From: Stieleria varia
GTDB taxonomy: Bacteria; Planctomycetota; Planctomycetia; Pirellulales; Pirellulaceae
Reading direction: 5' to 3'
Assembly (NCBI RefSeq): GCF_038443385.1
Contig: NZ_CP151726.1
Coordinates: forward strand, 5,642,001 to 5,706,000
Length of the DNA: 64,000 bases
Shown: one piece after another, positions 1 to 9,156 of the stretch
How positions within the stretch are numbered: the first letter of the stretch is position 1
How the letters are laid out: each line of letters begins with the position of its first letter
Notes under the pieces: model-generated
Told to the model about the DNA's origin: nothing
The model's database searches: none
Seen by the model: the letters and a program-made list of their open reading frames with translations, nothing else
Made by a program: the position numbers and the translations under genes

Positions 1-1136
1 AGCTGGCGAGCGATCACGACAAGCCGTTCTTTCTCGCATGCGGTATCTATCGACCCCATGAGCCTTGGTTTGTCCCCAAGAAATATTTTGAGCCATTCCC
101 TCTTGATTCCATTGAATTGCCACCGGGATACAAAGCCGATGACTTGGACGATGTGCCGGATGCAGGGAGAAACGCGGCGCGTAATCGGTACTTTGAACAC
201 ATTCAAAAACACGGCCAGTGGAAACAAGGCGTTCAAGCGTACCTCGCATCGATTCACTTTGCCGACGCGATGCTGGGTCATGTCCTGGACTCTCTGGAGT
301 CAGGTCCGAATCGAGACGACACGATCGTGGTGCTTTGGTCCGATCACGGCTGGCAGCTTGGCGAGAAAGAGCACTGGCAAAAGTACACGCCTTGGCGCGC
401 GGTGACGCGAGTGCCTCTGATGATCCGTGTTCCACCGTCCGTGTCACCTGTCTTGGCAAAAGGCACACCAGCAGGCAGCGTTTGTGATGAGCCGGTCAAT
501 CTGCTGAGTCTGTATCCGACACTCTTGGAACTCTGCGGATTACCCGCGAAATCCTCCAATGACGCAGTCAGCTTGCTGCCGTTGTTGAGCGATTCCGAAG
601 CCGAGTCTTGGCCGCATCATTCTGTGACCTACTTGTCGAAACCCGGCAGCTACAGCGTCAGCGGCCGGACGCATCGATACATCCATTATGCCGAAGGTGG
701 CGAAGAGCTTTATGACATTCAAGCGGATCCCTATGAATGGACGAACTTGGCAAACAAGCCTGAGCACGCTGCGGTGTTGGAGCGTTTTCGCAGCGTTTCG
801 CCGACGCAGTTTACCGAGCGTGTCGAGCCGTCGGTTGATTCTCTGACAAAGCTGTCATGGCACGAGATGCAGGACGGCCAAGCCCCTGCATCACGACCAG
901 ACGGCAACCCCTTTCCGGTTTACTTCATCAACCAGCGGGACACCGCAGTCGAGTTATGCTGGATCGATCGTCAAGGCAACCCGAAGTCCTACGGAGAGAT
1001 CGCGGCGGGCAAACAGGTCAAGCAACAGGTACGTCCCGGCGCGGTCTGGATGATCCGCGATCCCGAAGCGAAATCGAACCTCGGCTTTTTCATCGTCGAC
1101 GACCGAACCGCTCAAGCAATCATCCCCAAGCCGTAG
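1..1136 (+). CDS. Sulfatase (iduronate-2-sulfatase-like), 5'-truncated, with C-terminal VHL-beta-like domain
   Basis: The reading frame is open from base 3, so the gene begins before the window and the N-terminal part with the formylglycine motif is not seen. What remains is the C-terminal part of an alkaline-phosphatase-superfamily sulfatase: KPFFLACGIYRPHEPW near the start and SDHGWQLGEKEHW (nt 339-377) followed by TRVPLMIRVP are typical of iduronate-2-sulfatase-like enzymes, which cleave sulfate esters from polysaccharides outside the cytoplasm. The final ~75 residues (nt ~912-1127; VYFINQ, VELCWID, SYGEI, PGAVWMIRD) do not belong to the sulfatase fold and resemble the von Hippel-Lindau beta domain (F-N-x-T/D, V-x-L-x-W-I/L-D, K-S-Y, P-G, W-x-I-x-D). 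The sulfatase call is firm. The VHL-like call is by pattern only. Confidence 0.88.
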   Translation, partial: LASDHDKPFFLACGIYRPHEPWFVPKKYFEPFPLDSIELPPGYKADDLDDVPDAGRNAARNRYFEHIQKHGQWKQGVQAYLASIHFADAMLGHVLDSLESGPNRDDTIVVLWSDHGWQLGEKEHWQKYTPWRAVTRVPLMIRVPPSVSPVLAKGTPAGSVCDEPVNLLSLYPTLLELCGLPAKSSNDAVSLLPLLSDSEAESWPHHSVTYLSKPGSYSVSGRTHRYIHYAEGGEELYDIQADPYEWTNLANKPEHAAVLERFRSVSPTQFTERVEPSVDSLTKLSWHEMQDGQAPASRPDGNPFPVYFINQRDTAVELCWIDRQGNPKSYGEIAAGKQVKQQVRPGAVWMIRDPEAKSNLGFFIVDDRTAQAIIPKP

Positions 1137-1286
1137 GTGAGCGATTTATCGCCGTCGTATTTGCCGCCCAGTTGTCGTTGAGTCAATGGCTTCGGCTCGT
1201 GGAAATCTTTTGGTAGATTGAAGGGGAAAGCTGGCGGGTGCTTCGATACTCCCGGCGTTTGAATCTACTTTGCAAATCGGGCTGTT

Positions 1287-2885
1287 GTGATGAGTGATAT
1301 CGAGGAAAATGAACCGGTCACGCTGTTGGTGGTCGACCATGACATCGTCCGTTTGGCTCATCATGTCCCGGACTGGGATGCGACGACGCTGGTGGTTTGT
1401 TTGTCAGAGGATCCAGTGGATTGGGCAGAGGTCCAACTCATCTGGCCTCGCTATCAGACGTCCCTGAGCGAACCTTCGGCGGATGCAATCGGGTTTGATG
1501 AGGTGACGCTCAGCGATGCGGTATCCGCCCTCAAGGAATCGGGGCCATGGATCGTTGTCGACCTGCCGCGAAAAAGAGTGTTTGCCGGCGGCGGCTACCC
1601 GGAGATCCCACGCGATAGCTGGTGCGCCGCGGGCGAAGAAACGCAGCGGGGCTATGAGTGTCAGATCTCGCTGCACATGCCGCCGTGGTGGCAGATGAAC
1701 AATGACAGTCTCATCGATGACATTCTGGAACCGCGTGTGCCGATGCCGGTCGTTGCGGACCCCTGTCGCGACGTGTTGTGGGGCGAAGCACTGGAGGAGT
1801 TTTTTGCGACCAAGATCCTGGAATTGGTCCGAAGCGAAGCTTGGCATCTGGAACAGTGCGACACCGATGTGGAGATGCGATACTCGTTCACCGTTGCGGT
1901 TCATCGTGACTGGTTGATGACGCCACGCGATGACCTGGGCGGCCGAATGCCGCGTGATCGAATTCTACCCGGCAGAAACTGGATCGGTTTGCTGATCGAT
2001 GGGCAACGATTTGGCGTGACGCGTGGAGGACCTCCGATGCCGATCTCACGCGACTTGCAGACCTACAAGTTCGGTCCGATGGGGACGGAAGAAATCTGCA
2101 TGTACTTTGATTTGTGTCGCGAGATGATCGCCTATGGCTGGACGTGGGCGGTGGACCATCGCGATTCAGTGCCGGGTGAGGACCAGAAACGGCAACTGGC
2201 AAGCGAACTTGGCAAGCTCAAGCAGATGTGGCTTTCCTCGCCGTTTGAGGGTGGCGATCTGCCATCTGAGATCATTGATTGCGAACGAGTGCGGATTCCG
2301 AGGCAAGCGAAGCGAGGTGCTGGCGGTGGACATGTATTGGATTGCGATTGTCCCATCTGCATGATGGCGGAATCGGACGCGTTTGGCCCCATGTTCGTCG
2401 GAATCGACGGCCATCACTTGGAGCTCGACGACGAGTTTGCATTTTCGCTCTGTGAAACCAAAGCGGAATGGGAGTCGCAGCAGCAAGACTACAAAGCGTT
2501 TGCCGAGAAGATGGACGAACGGCTTGCAGCGCAGGAGAAGGAACGCGAGGAGCTTGGCGAGTTGGCGTCCCCCTGGGAACACGCGCACGTGAACTGGGAC
2601 GCTATGCAATTCGGTCCAATGGCGACCATGGCGATCAGTTTCTTGCTTGCCGACATGGTGTCGTCGTTACAGGACCACGATTGCCCTCGAGATGATATCG
2701 ATCAGCTCAACAACGCATTTCGCGAGTATCGAGATGCATCGCGAGACGAGATTGTTGATGCGACGCGTGCCTTCAAAGAAGCTTTGGAGGCGGTCGCCGA
2801 CCGCAATTCGTTCTTGGTCTCACGCTCTGCGGATCTGCAGAGCAAGCTTGACGAATTGTGCCGTCAACAACTGGCCAGCGAGTGA
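1287..2885 (+). CDS. Conserved hypothetical protein, 532 aa, with a CDCPIC motif
   Basis: I do not recognise a family. The start is either GTG at 1287 or ATG at 1290, one codon apart. The protein is acidic, soluble, without signal peptide or membrane segment. Visible features are an N-terminal part that could form an alpha/beta fold (TLLVVDHDIV, TTLVVCLSE, WIVVDL), a CDCPIC cysteine cluster near residue 350 that could hold a metal, and a C-terminal half rich in Glu/Lys/Gln that looks helical (residues ~390-430 and 470-532). Spacing to both neighbours exceeds 140 nt, so it looks monocistronic. Codon use and amino-acid composition resemble neighbouring genes, giving no hint of recent transfer. 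Confidence 0.75.
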   Translation: MMSDIEENEPVTLLVVDHDIVRLAHHVPDWDATTLVVCLSEDPVDWAEVQLIWPRYQTSLSEPSADAIGFDEVTLSDAVSALKESGPWIVVDLPRKRVFAGGGYPEIPRDSWCAAGEETQRGYECQISLHMPPWWQMNNDSLIDDILEPRVPMPVVADPCRDVLWGEALEEFFATKILELVRSEAWHLEQCDTDVEMRYSFTVAVHRDWLMTPRDDLGGRMPRDRILPGRNWIGLLIDGQRFGVTRGGPPMPISRDLQTYKFGPMGTEEICMYFDLCREMIAYGWTWAVDHRDSVPGEDQKRQLASELGKLKQMWLSSPFEGGDLPSEIIDCERVRIPRQAKRGAGGGHVLDCDCPICMMAESDAFGPMFVGIDGHHLELDDEFAFSLCETKAEWESQQQDYKAFAEKMDERLAAQEKEREELGELASPWEHAHVNWDAMQFGPMATMAISFLLADMVSSLQDHDCPRDDIDQLNNAFREYRDASRDEIVDATRAFKEALEAVADRNSFLVSRSADLQSKLDELCRQQLASE

Positions 2886-3140
2886 ACGTAGCGACTCACT
2901 CGCCTGCGTTTCGTGCGGGTTTGTTCCGCGTTTCTGCGAAATAAAATGCTTCGCAACGGTTCCGTCAGGGCTTGAATGAGCCGATTCTTGTCCACGGTCA
3001 CCTCCCCAAGGAAATTTAATCGCTGCAAAACCCTCATGCGGCACCACAGCATGCCTAACACAATACGATAGCCAACTGATAAACTCAGCACTTCACGGCG
3101 GCACCGTCCAATCGCCGAGAAAATCATTCGGAGAAAGATC

Positions 3141-4439
3141 ATGCCGCAAATCGTTCGTTGTTCGTGTGGCCAGCAACTGCAGGTCGAAGTCCCACCGCAG
3201 GGAGTTCGCGTGCGCTGTCCCAGTTGTTCTGCCGAGTTGTCATTAAGCGGGCAACCTACGGCTCCCGTTTCACAACCCGTCGTACCTTTTTCGCCTGCCT
3301 CGGCACCGCCCAGTACCGGCAGCAATCCATTCGGGACGGCAGCGGCACCCCATCGCCCAACGGCTCCCAAGAATGCAAGCCCAGTCAAGATCTTAGCGAT
3401 CGTGGTGGCGAGCATGGCGGCGCTGCTGTTGCTCGCGTGCGGTGGTGTTTTTGCTTTGCAATCCTTCAACGGTGGCGGACAAGCTGTTGCGTTGGAGGAA
3501 TCCGACAAGCCTGTCACAAAGGCTGAAGTGGAGAAGGTTTCTGCGGAGATCGAGTCCGGATTGCAGTCGGGGGCAATCGCAATCGTCGAGTCTCACATTG
3601 ACTGGGAACGCATGATTGCCGAATCGATCGCTAATCTGGATTTGAATGCTGGATTCAAGTCGCAGTTTGGAAAAGGTCTCTTGCAAGGAATCCAGACTCG
3701 TGGCTGGGCCGGGCCGGTACATCAAGCCACAAGTGGTAATGTCAAGCTGCTCAGAGTCCGTGACAAGGAACGCGGTCCGGTGGCGCTGTTGCGAATCGAA
3801 CCGACCGGAGCAGGAGTCGGATACTTTGAAATCGCCTATTTTCGCGACACCGATGACAAGGTCAAAGTGGCTGACATCTACAACTTTGCCACCGGTGAAT
3901 GGCTGACGGAAACCTTGTACCGGATGTCGTTGCCTTTGGTTGCTGAACAGAACAAATCGATCCTGGAGAAACTCAATGGCAACGAGAGCTTGCTGGTCAA
4001 GCACCTCAGCGACTTGGAACGTATCCGCATGCTCGGTCAAACCAACCCTGATGCGGCATTGCGTTCGTTTCGCACTTTGCCTCCCAGTGTTCAGCAAGAC
4101 AAGTCGTTCATGATCTTGCGAATCACCATCGCGACACAGGCCGAAGATGACTCGGAATACGATTCAGCGCTCAAGGATTTCATGCGACTGTTTCCCAATG
4201 ACCCCGCGGCAGCCTTGTTCTCCATCGACTACTACGCCTTGCAGGGGGAACTGGACAAGTCGATCGCGGCAATCGACAAGTTGAATGAGATGGTCGGCGG
4301 CGACGCGGCCTTGCTGGTCCTGAGAGCTTCCGTTCACTCTGTGAGCGGTGACACACAAGCGGCCAAGGAGGATCTGAACAAGGCGATCGAAATGGAGCCC
4401 GAGCACAAGGGCGCCCAAGAGATGCTTCGGCAACTCTAG
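3141..4439 (+). CDS. Zinc-ribbon / single-TM / TPR-like protein, 432 aa
   Basis: The N-terminus is a short zinc ribbon with Cys7-x-Cys9 and Cys26-x2-Cys29 (RCSCG and RCPSC), as in the MJ0042-type ribbons common in planctomycetes. A Pro/Ser/Ala linker (residues 38-80) leads to one transmembrane helix at about 84-106 (ILAIVVASMAALLLLACGG), so the ribbon should lie in the cytoplasm and the rest outside. The extracytoplasmic part (about 330 residues) ends in TPR-like helices (AALLVLRASVHSVSGDTQAA, residues ~380-432). Function is unknown. The architecture suggests a membrane-anchored scaffold. The start has a purine-rich stretch upstream (GGAGAAAGATC). No operon partner. Confidence 0.8.
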   Translation: MPQIVRCSCGQQLQVEVPPQGVRVRCPSCSAELSLSGQPTAPVSQPVVPFSPASAPPSTGSNPFGTAAAPHRPTAPKNASPVKILAIVVASMAALLLLACGGVFALQSFNGGGQAVALEESDKPVTKAEVEKVSAEIESGLQSGAIAIVESHIDWERMIAESIANLDLNAGFKSQFGKGLLQGIQTRGWAGPVHQATSGNVKLLRVRDKERGPVALLRIEPTGAGVGYFEIAYFRDTDDKVKVADIYNFATGEWLTETLYRMSLPLVAEQNKSILEKLNGNESLLVKHLSDLERIRMLGQTNPDAALRSFRTLPPSVQQDKSFMILRITIATQAEDDSEYDSALKDFMRLFPNDPAAALFSIDYYALQGELDKSIAAIDKLNEMVGGDAALLVLRASVHSVSGDTQAAKEDLNKAIEMEPEHKGAQEMLRQL

Positions 4440-4464
4440 ATCAAGACGTGCTGACACGTGTCTG

Positions 4465-4530
4465 TAGTGGACGAGGTCACGAGTCCTCGACACGTTTTTA
4501 CCCTACAGGGACTCGTCACCTCGTCCACTA
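4465..4530. repeat. Long intergenic inverted repeat (22-bp arms)
   Basis: Arms 4465-4486 and 4509-4530 are complementary over 22 bp with a single mismatch, separated by a 22-nt loop. There is no U-tract, so it is not a classical terminator. It sits between the TPR protein and the dehydrogenase gene and looks like a REP-type palindrome. Confidence 0.8.
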
Positions 4531-4668
4531 CGGAGGGTGCAGCCTCATCTGCTACTCGCATTTTTGTTCCCTACAGTGCTTTGCTGATCTTGCGCACCAC
4601 ACTGATTACAATCAAGCTCTTCGTCCCCCCAAGCTCCCCTCCTGTTTTCTATTCCGGAAACCGTTTCC

Positions 4669-7600
4669 ATGCGTTGTTTTCTCGCAATCATGACCCTTGG
4701 TTTTGCGTGTGCCTGCCAAGCAGAGTTCCCTCCGCTGTTCAACACCGAACCCGTCTCTGATGAGTCCTTGATGACACCAGCAGACGCTGCCGCCGGGATG
4801 AAACTGCCGGAGGGATTCACGGCAACTGCATTTGCGGCGGAACCCAATGTCCAAAACCCCATCGCCATGACGTGGGACGGCAAAGGACGATTGTGGATCG
4901 CGGAGAACTACACGTACGCGGAACGGACTCAACGTTTTCAGTTGGATTTGCATGACCGTGTTGTGATTCTCGATGGCGCGACTGGCGATCAAATGACAAA
5001 GCGGACCGTGTTTACGGACAACGTACAGATGCTGACGGGGATCGAAGTCGGGATGGGTGGCGTTTGGTTGATGTGCCCGCCCAAGCTGCTATTCATTCCA
5101 GACGCGAATCAGGACGACGTTCCGGATGGTCCCGCCGAAACGGTGTTGGACGGATTCACGGTTGCCGCTGCCAATTATCACAACTTTGCCAACGGGATTC
5201 GATTCGGGCCCGATGGCTGGTTATACGGCCGCTGCGGCGGTTCGTGTCCTGGGCGAATCGGCGTCCCAGGTACTGACGACGCAAATCGATTGGCGATGGA
5301 AGGTGGAATTTGGCGTTACCATCCGCGTCGAAAGACTGTCGAAGTGCTGACCAGTGGAACCACGAACCCTTGGGGACACGACTGGAATTCGTTGGGTGAG
5401 ATGTTTTTCGTCAACACCGTCAACGGGCACCTTTGGCACATGATCCCCGGCTCTCACTTGACCCGTCCATTCTTGCTGGACCCCAATCGGCGAACGTATG
5501 AACTGATCGATTTTCACGCCGACCACTGGCATTTTGATACCACCGGCAGTTGGACGGACTCACGCGACGGTGCTGCAAATCAGTTCGGTGGCGGCCATGC
5601 TCACAGCGGATGCATGGTCTATCAAGGAGACGCGTGGCCTGAGAAGTATCGTGGTCAGCTTTTCACCTTGAATTTCCACGGTCGTCGCGCAAACCAGGAA
5701 CGATTGCAGCGTGAGGGCAGCGGCTATGTTGCACGTCACGACGAAGATTTTATGATTGCCACCGATACTTGGTTCCGCGGAATGGATCTCAGCAGCGGAC
5801 CCGATGGAAACGTCTTTGTGATCGACTGGAGCGATGCGGGGGAGTGTCACGAGCACACCGGTGTTCACCGAACCAGCGGACGTGTTTTCAAAATCAAGCC
5901 TTCGGGGGCTGAGCAGGATACCGTCATTCCCGCCTGGTCCAGCGACGCAATCATTGCCGGCTTGACGAAATCCCGGAACGTGTGGCATCAGCGACAAGCC
6001 CAATTGGCACTGATGTCCCATCCGGAAAACCCGCAAGTCGTCACTGCTCTGCGTGATACCCTTGCAAAAACCCTAGACGCTCCGGTTGCGATCCGATGCC
6101 TGACGACCTTGCATAGCATTGATCAACTGGAGCCTGGGCAACTCACGGCGATGCTGTCCCATTCGAACGAGCACGTGCGAGCTTGGGCCATTCGCTTGGC
6201 GACTGATGCAATGCCTATCGATGATTGCATGGGCCCTCACTGGAAATCGAATCAGTCGGTCTCGGTCGATCCCACGCTGCTGCAATCATTAGTGGACCTG
6301 GCCGCTCACGACAAGTCTGCGTTGGTCCGACTGACGCTTGCCTCCACATTGCAACGTCTGCCCGTCGAACGGCGGGCCGAATTGGCTTTGCCTCTGGTGG
6401 CTCATGCTTCGGATGCCGACGATCACAACTTGCCGTTGATGATTTGGTACGGGCTGATCCCCGTAGCGGATACCCAGCACCAACAGATCGCAGCGGTGGC
6501 TGCAAAATGCGAGTTGCCGACCACATTGCGGTTGATTTCACGGGTTGCGGCGGAGGAAATCGAGAAACAGCCTGCGATCTTGGACTCCATCTTGGTGGCA
6601 TGTTCTGATAGGGGTGAGCAGGCCCGTGGCAGCGTATTGCAGGGGATCAGCGAAGGATTGATCGGCTGGCAGCGGGCGCCAAAGCCCGAGCATTGGGACG
6701 ACTTTGTCAACAAGTCTGGTCAACAGCATGTCGATCTGACACGAGAACTGAACGTCTTGTTCGGTGACGGGCGAGCCATGCAAGACTTGATCGAAGTCGC
6801 AATGGGAAAGACCGACGCATCAGACGAAAGTCGGCTTGCGGCGTTGGAGAAACTGATTCAAATCGACCCGCCCCAGCTTCGCGAGATCTGTGAGTCGTTG
6901 CTGGGCAACAACCGTTTGAACGTGATGGCCGCGCGCGGACTTTCCAAGTTCAACGACCCGTCCATTGGCAAGGCGATCGTTAATCGGTACGGCAGTTTTC
7001 GGGCGCCGTTTCGTCCCCAAGTGGTCTCCATTCTGTCCTCACGTCCGTCCTTTGCCACCGAACTGCTCCACGCGATCGAAGATGGCAAGATCTCACGAAG
7101 CGACCTATCAGCGTTTCAAGCCCGGCAGATTCTGTCCTTGGGTGACGACACGGTCGCTCAATTGGTACGCGACGTCTGGGGCGATGTGCGTGAAAGCTCA
7201 GATGAAAAGAAAGCTCGCATGGCAGCTCTGACGGCGCAACTTGGGCCAGATTCGCTGGCGCACTCCGATCGCTCAGCGGGCCGTGCGGTCTTTGCCAAGA
7301 CTTGCCAAACATGCCATCGACTCTACGGCGTCGGTGGTAAGGTCGGACCGGATTTGACCGGTTCGAATCGCAACAACCTGGACTATTTGGTCAGCAACAT
7401 CGTTGACCCCAGCAGTGTGGTCGACAAGAACTATCGCATGTCGTTGATCTTGATGACGGACGGACGCGTGATCAGTGGTTTAGTAACCGATGAAAATGAC
7501 AAGTCGGTCTCTATCCAAACGGCGACCGAAGCATTGGTGTTGAGCAAGGACCAGATCGAGTCACGAAAGCTGACCGATAAATCATCGATGCCTGAAGGCT

Positions 7601-7683
7601 TGATTGACACGCTCAGTGAGACCGAAGTCCGAGATCTGTTCGGCTACTTGAGTCATCCCACACAGGTCGACTTGCCAGAATAG
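4669..7683 (+). CDS. PVC-type membrane-bound dehydrogenase with HEAT-like middle and C-terminal cytochrome c site, 1004 aa
   Basis: An exported protein: the signal peptide MRCFLAIMTLGFACACQA is followed by a six-bladed propeller-type dehydrogenase domain (residues ~35-420; GFTATAFAAEPNVQNPIAM, GRLWIAENYTYAE, NGIRFGPDGWLYG, GMDLSSGPDGNVFVIDW). A helical, HEAT-like region spans about 440-860, and a haem-binding domain follows with Cys879-x2-Cys882-His883 (CQTCH) and GGKVGPDLTGSNRNN. This order matches the Pirellula/Verrucomicrobium putative membrane-bound dehydrogenase family. The protein presumably oxidises a sugar or alcohol in the periplasm and passes electrons to its own haem; the substrate cannot be read from sequence. 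The gene stands alone. Confidence 0.9.
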   Translation: MRCFLAIMTLGFACACQAEFPPLFNTEPVSDESLMTPADAAAGMKLPEGFTATAFAAEPNVQNPIAMTWDGKGRLWIAENYTYAERTQRFQLDLHDRVVILDGATGDQMTKRTVFTDNVQMLTGIEVGMGGVWLMCPPKLLFIPDANQDDVPDGPAETVLDGFTVAAANYHNFANGIRFGPDGWLYGRCGGSCPGRIGVPGTDDANRLAMEGGIWRYHPRRKTVEVLTSGTTNPWGHDWNSLGEMFFVNTVNGHLWHMIPGSHLTRPFLLDPNRRTYELIDFHADHWHFDTTGSWTDSRDGAANQFGGGHAHSGCMVYQGDAWPEKYRGQLFTLNFHGRRANQERLQREGSGYVARHDEDFMIATDTWFRGMDLSSGPDGNVFVIDWSDAGECHEHTGVHRTSGRVFKIKPSGAEQDTVIPAWSSDAIIAGLTKSRNVWHQRQAQLALMSHPENPQVVTALRDTLAKTLDAPVAIRCLTTLHSIDQLEPGQLTAMLSHSNEHVRAWAIRLATDAMPIDDCMGPHWKSNQSVSVDPTLLQSLVDLAAHDKSALVRLTLASTLQRLPVERRAELALPLVAHASDADDHNLPLMIWYGLIPVADTQHQQIAAVAAKCELPTTLRLISRVAAEEIEKQPAILDSILVACSDRGEQARGSVLQGISEGLIGWQRAPKPEHWDDFVNKSGQQHVDLTRELNVLFGDGRAMQDLIEVAMGKTDASDESRLAALEKLIQIDPPQLREICESLLGNNRLNVMAARGLSKFNDPSIGKAIVNRYGSFRAPFRPQVVSILSSRPSFATELLHAIEDGKISRSDLSAFQARQILSLGDDTVAQLVRDVWGDVRESSDEKKARMAALTAQLGPDSLAHSDRSAGRAVFAKTCQTCHRLYGVGGKVGPDLTGSNRNNLDYLVSNIVDPSSVVDKNYRMSLILMTDGRVISGLVTDENDKSVSIQTATEALVLSKDQIESRKLTDKSSMPEGLIDTLSETEVRDLFGYLSHPTQVDLPE

Positions 7684-7721
7684 GTTTCGATGGCGAAACG
7701 CCCTCGTGCGACGATGAAGCG

Positions 7722-7934
7722 TTAATGGATGCCGTTTCGAAACGCCCACGCCATGGCTGCCATGGCGGAAACGGCAGCCAATTGAACCACCATCGCGAAC
7801 CAATAGCGTCGCGGATGCGTTTCGCGACTGACATAGGCGTAGTGCGCAGACCACCCCGCCAGTGCAATTCCCGTCCACAACTCCAAAATGAAAATCCCAA
7901 CGGTAACGACCGCAAAGATGATAGGTATCGTCAT
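7722..7934 (-). CDS. Small two-helix membrane protein, 70 aa
   Basis: Two predicted transmembrane helices (residues ~4-27 and ~46-66) flank a short polar loop with ETHPRRYW. It begins 25 nt after the stop of the larger membrane protein upstream on the same strand, so the two are probably co-transcribed and may interact. No known family was recognised. The hydrophobic pattern and close spacing argue that it is a real gene, not a chance frame. Confidence 0.6.
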   Translation of the reverse strand: MTIPIIFAVVTVGIFILELWTGIALAGWSAHYAYVSRETHPRRYWFAMVVQLAAVSAMAAMAWAFRNGIH

Positions 7935-7959
7935 GAACGGGGTGCTCCGTCGGAGAAGG

Positions 7960-9090
7960 CTAATTACCCGATTCCTTTTGACGCCGCAGATTTTCGCTAA
8001 CTCGCTTTAGCAATGCTCGATCGCTATCGCTCAGCGAATCCCGTCCTTTCTCGCCCAAACGCTGCAGGACTTCGTCGAGGCGTGACTCGTCATCGGCTTC
8101 TTCTCGTTCTCGTCGTAGAGCTTCTCTGGCCAACCGGCGTTTCTTTCGCATTCGGATGGACTCGGAAAGCTGTGATACCCAGCTTGGTCCGTCCGTTGCT
8201 TCTTCGTCGCCCCCGGTCAGCTTGGGCAAATAATCGCTGTCGGCCATGTGAAACGAAACGATGGAGTCACGCAAATCTGAACTTCGGCAGGAGACCCACA
8301 GCAACACGGACAAGAACACCAACAGCGGCCAGCGGGGAACGGCCACGTTCTGATCCGCCGCCATCGTGGCCATGGCGAGTAACAGGGTGGAAATCGCAAC
8401 GAGTTGCAACAAGCGGCGAGCAAGTTTCGTTTGAAAAACTTCATCCGTCTCCCGGGCCGCCAAATAGGAAACCGACATTAGCAACGCACGTCCCTGATTG
8501 CGGGACAACGGGAACAACTGGCACAACACCTGCACCCAACAAAGCCATGTCCCTGCAAGCCACAGCGACTCGGACGCTCCCAGCCCAAAACCGGGAGAGC
8601 GAAGCAATTGCATCAGTTGCCCTGATGTCCACGCCGAATGAGTGATCGCGTGGATGGCAAAGAAGATCAGTCCACACCCGAACACCGCGGCCAGCGTGGT
8701 CGAAGCAACCGCAACGGTGGTTGATGCTTTCCATTGGGTGGCGTCCCAGATCCGATTGGGTGATTCAACCCCCAAGATACCGACGGTGATATTGCGGCTG
8801 TGAATTCCCAGCCCAAAGTGGAAGACCAAGTGCACACCGACTTGTACGATCCAACCGATGGTCCAGATTCCGACTGCGATCAGAGCCGTCAAAGGCAAGT
8901 CGGCGTTTCCGGGCCGATTCTGAATCATCACCACCAGCCCGGTCAAAACCGCTGCCGCGACAAACACCGCATACGAAACGTAAAAGTGAATCCCGCCGTA
9001 CTCGCCGAGCGGCAATGACCAGCTGCTGGGAACGTCCGAGTCAAACGGTTCATCAGGCTGCTGGCGGGAAAAGACGTTTAGTCGAGGCAT
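7960..9090 (-). CDS. Polytopic membrane protein resembling a degenerate M50 (site-2) protease, 376 aa
   Basis: About six transmembrane helices. Three landmarks fall in the order used by M50 proteases: YGGIHFYVSYAVF (residues ~31-43) like the 'GIPIRVHWSF' entry strand; VGVHLVFHFGLGIHSRNITV (84-103), where the HExxH motif reads His87-Leu-x2-His91 with the catalytic Glu replaced; and QLFPLSRNQGRALL (191-204), corresponding to N-x-x-P-x-x-PLDGGR with the metal-binding Asp missing. I infer a catalytically dead relative of the family. The cytoplasmic C-terminal tail (~300-376) is highly charged and ends in DEVLQRLGEKGRDSLSDSDR, similar to small tails found on some planctomycete and Bacteroidetes rhomboids. 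The 70-aa membrane protein follows in the same transcript. Confidence 0.6.
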   Translation of the reverse strand: MPRLNVFSRQQPDEPFDSDVPSSWSLPLGEYGGIHFYVSYAVFVAAAVLTGLVVMIQNRPGNADLPLTALIAVGIWTIGWIVQVGVHLVFHFGLGIHSRNITVGILGVESPNRIWDATQWKASTTVAVASTTLAAVFGCGLIFFAIHAITHSAWTSGQLMQLLRSPGFGLGASESLWLAGTWLCWVQVLCQLFPLSRNQGRALLMSVSYLAARETDEVFQTKLARRLLQLVAISTLLLAMATMAADQNVAVPRWPLLVFLSVLLWVSCRSSDLRDSIVSFHMADSDYLPKLTGGDEEATDGPSWVSQLSESIRMRKKRRLAREALRREREEADDESRLDEVLQRLGEKGRDSLSDSDRALLKRVSENLRRQKESGN

Positions 9091-9156
9091 GAGGAGGGAT
9101 TCGAGGGCGGCAGTATTTGATCGTAAGACTCGGCGGCAGACGCAGATGAGACACGC

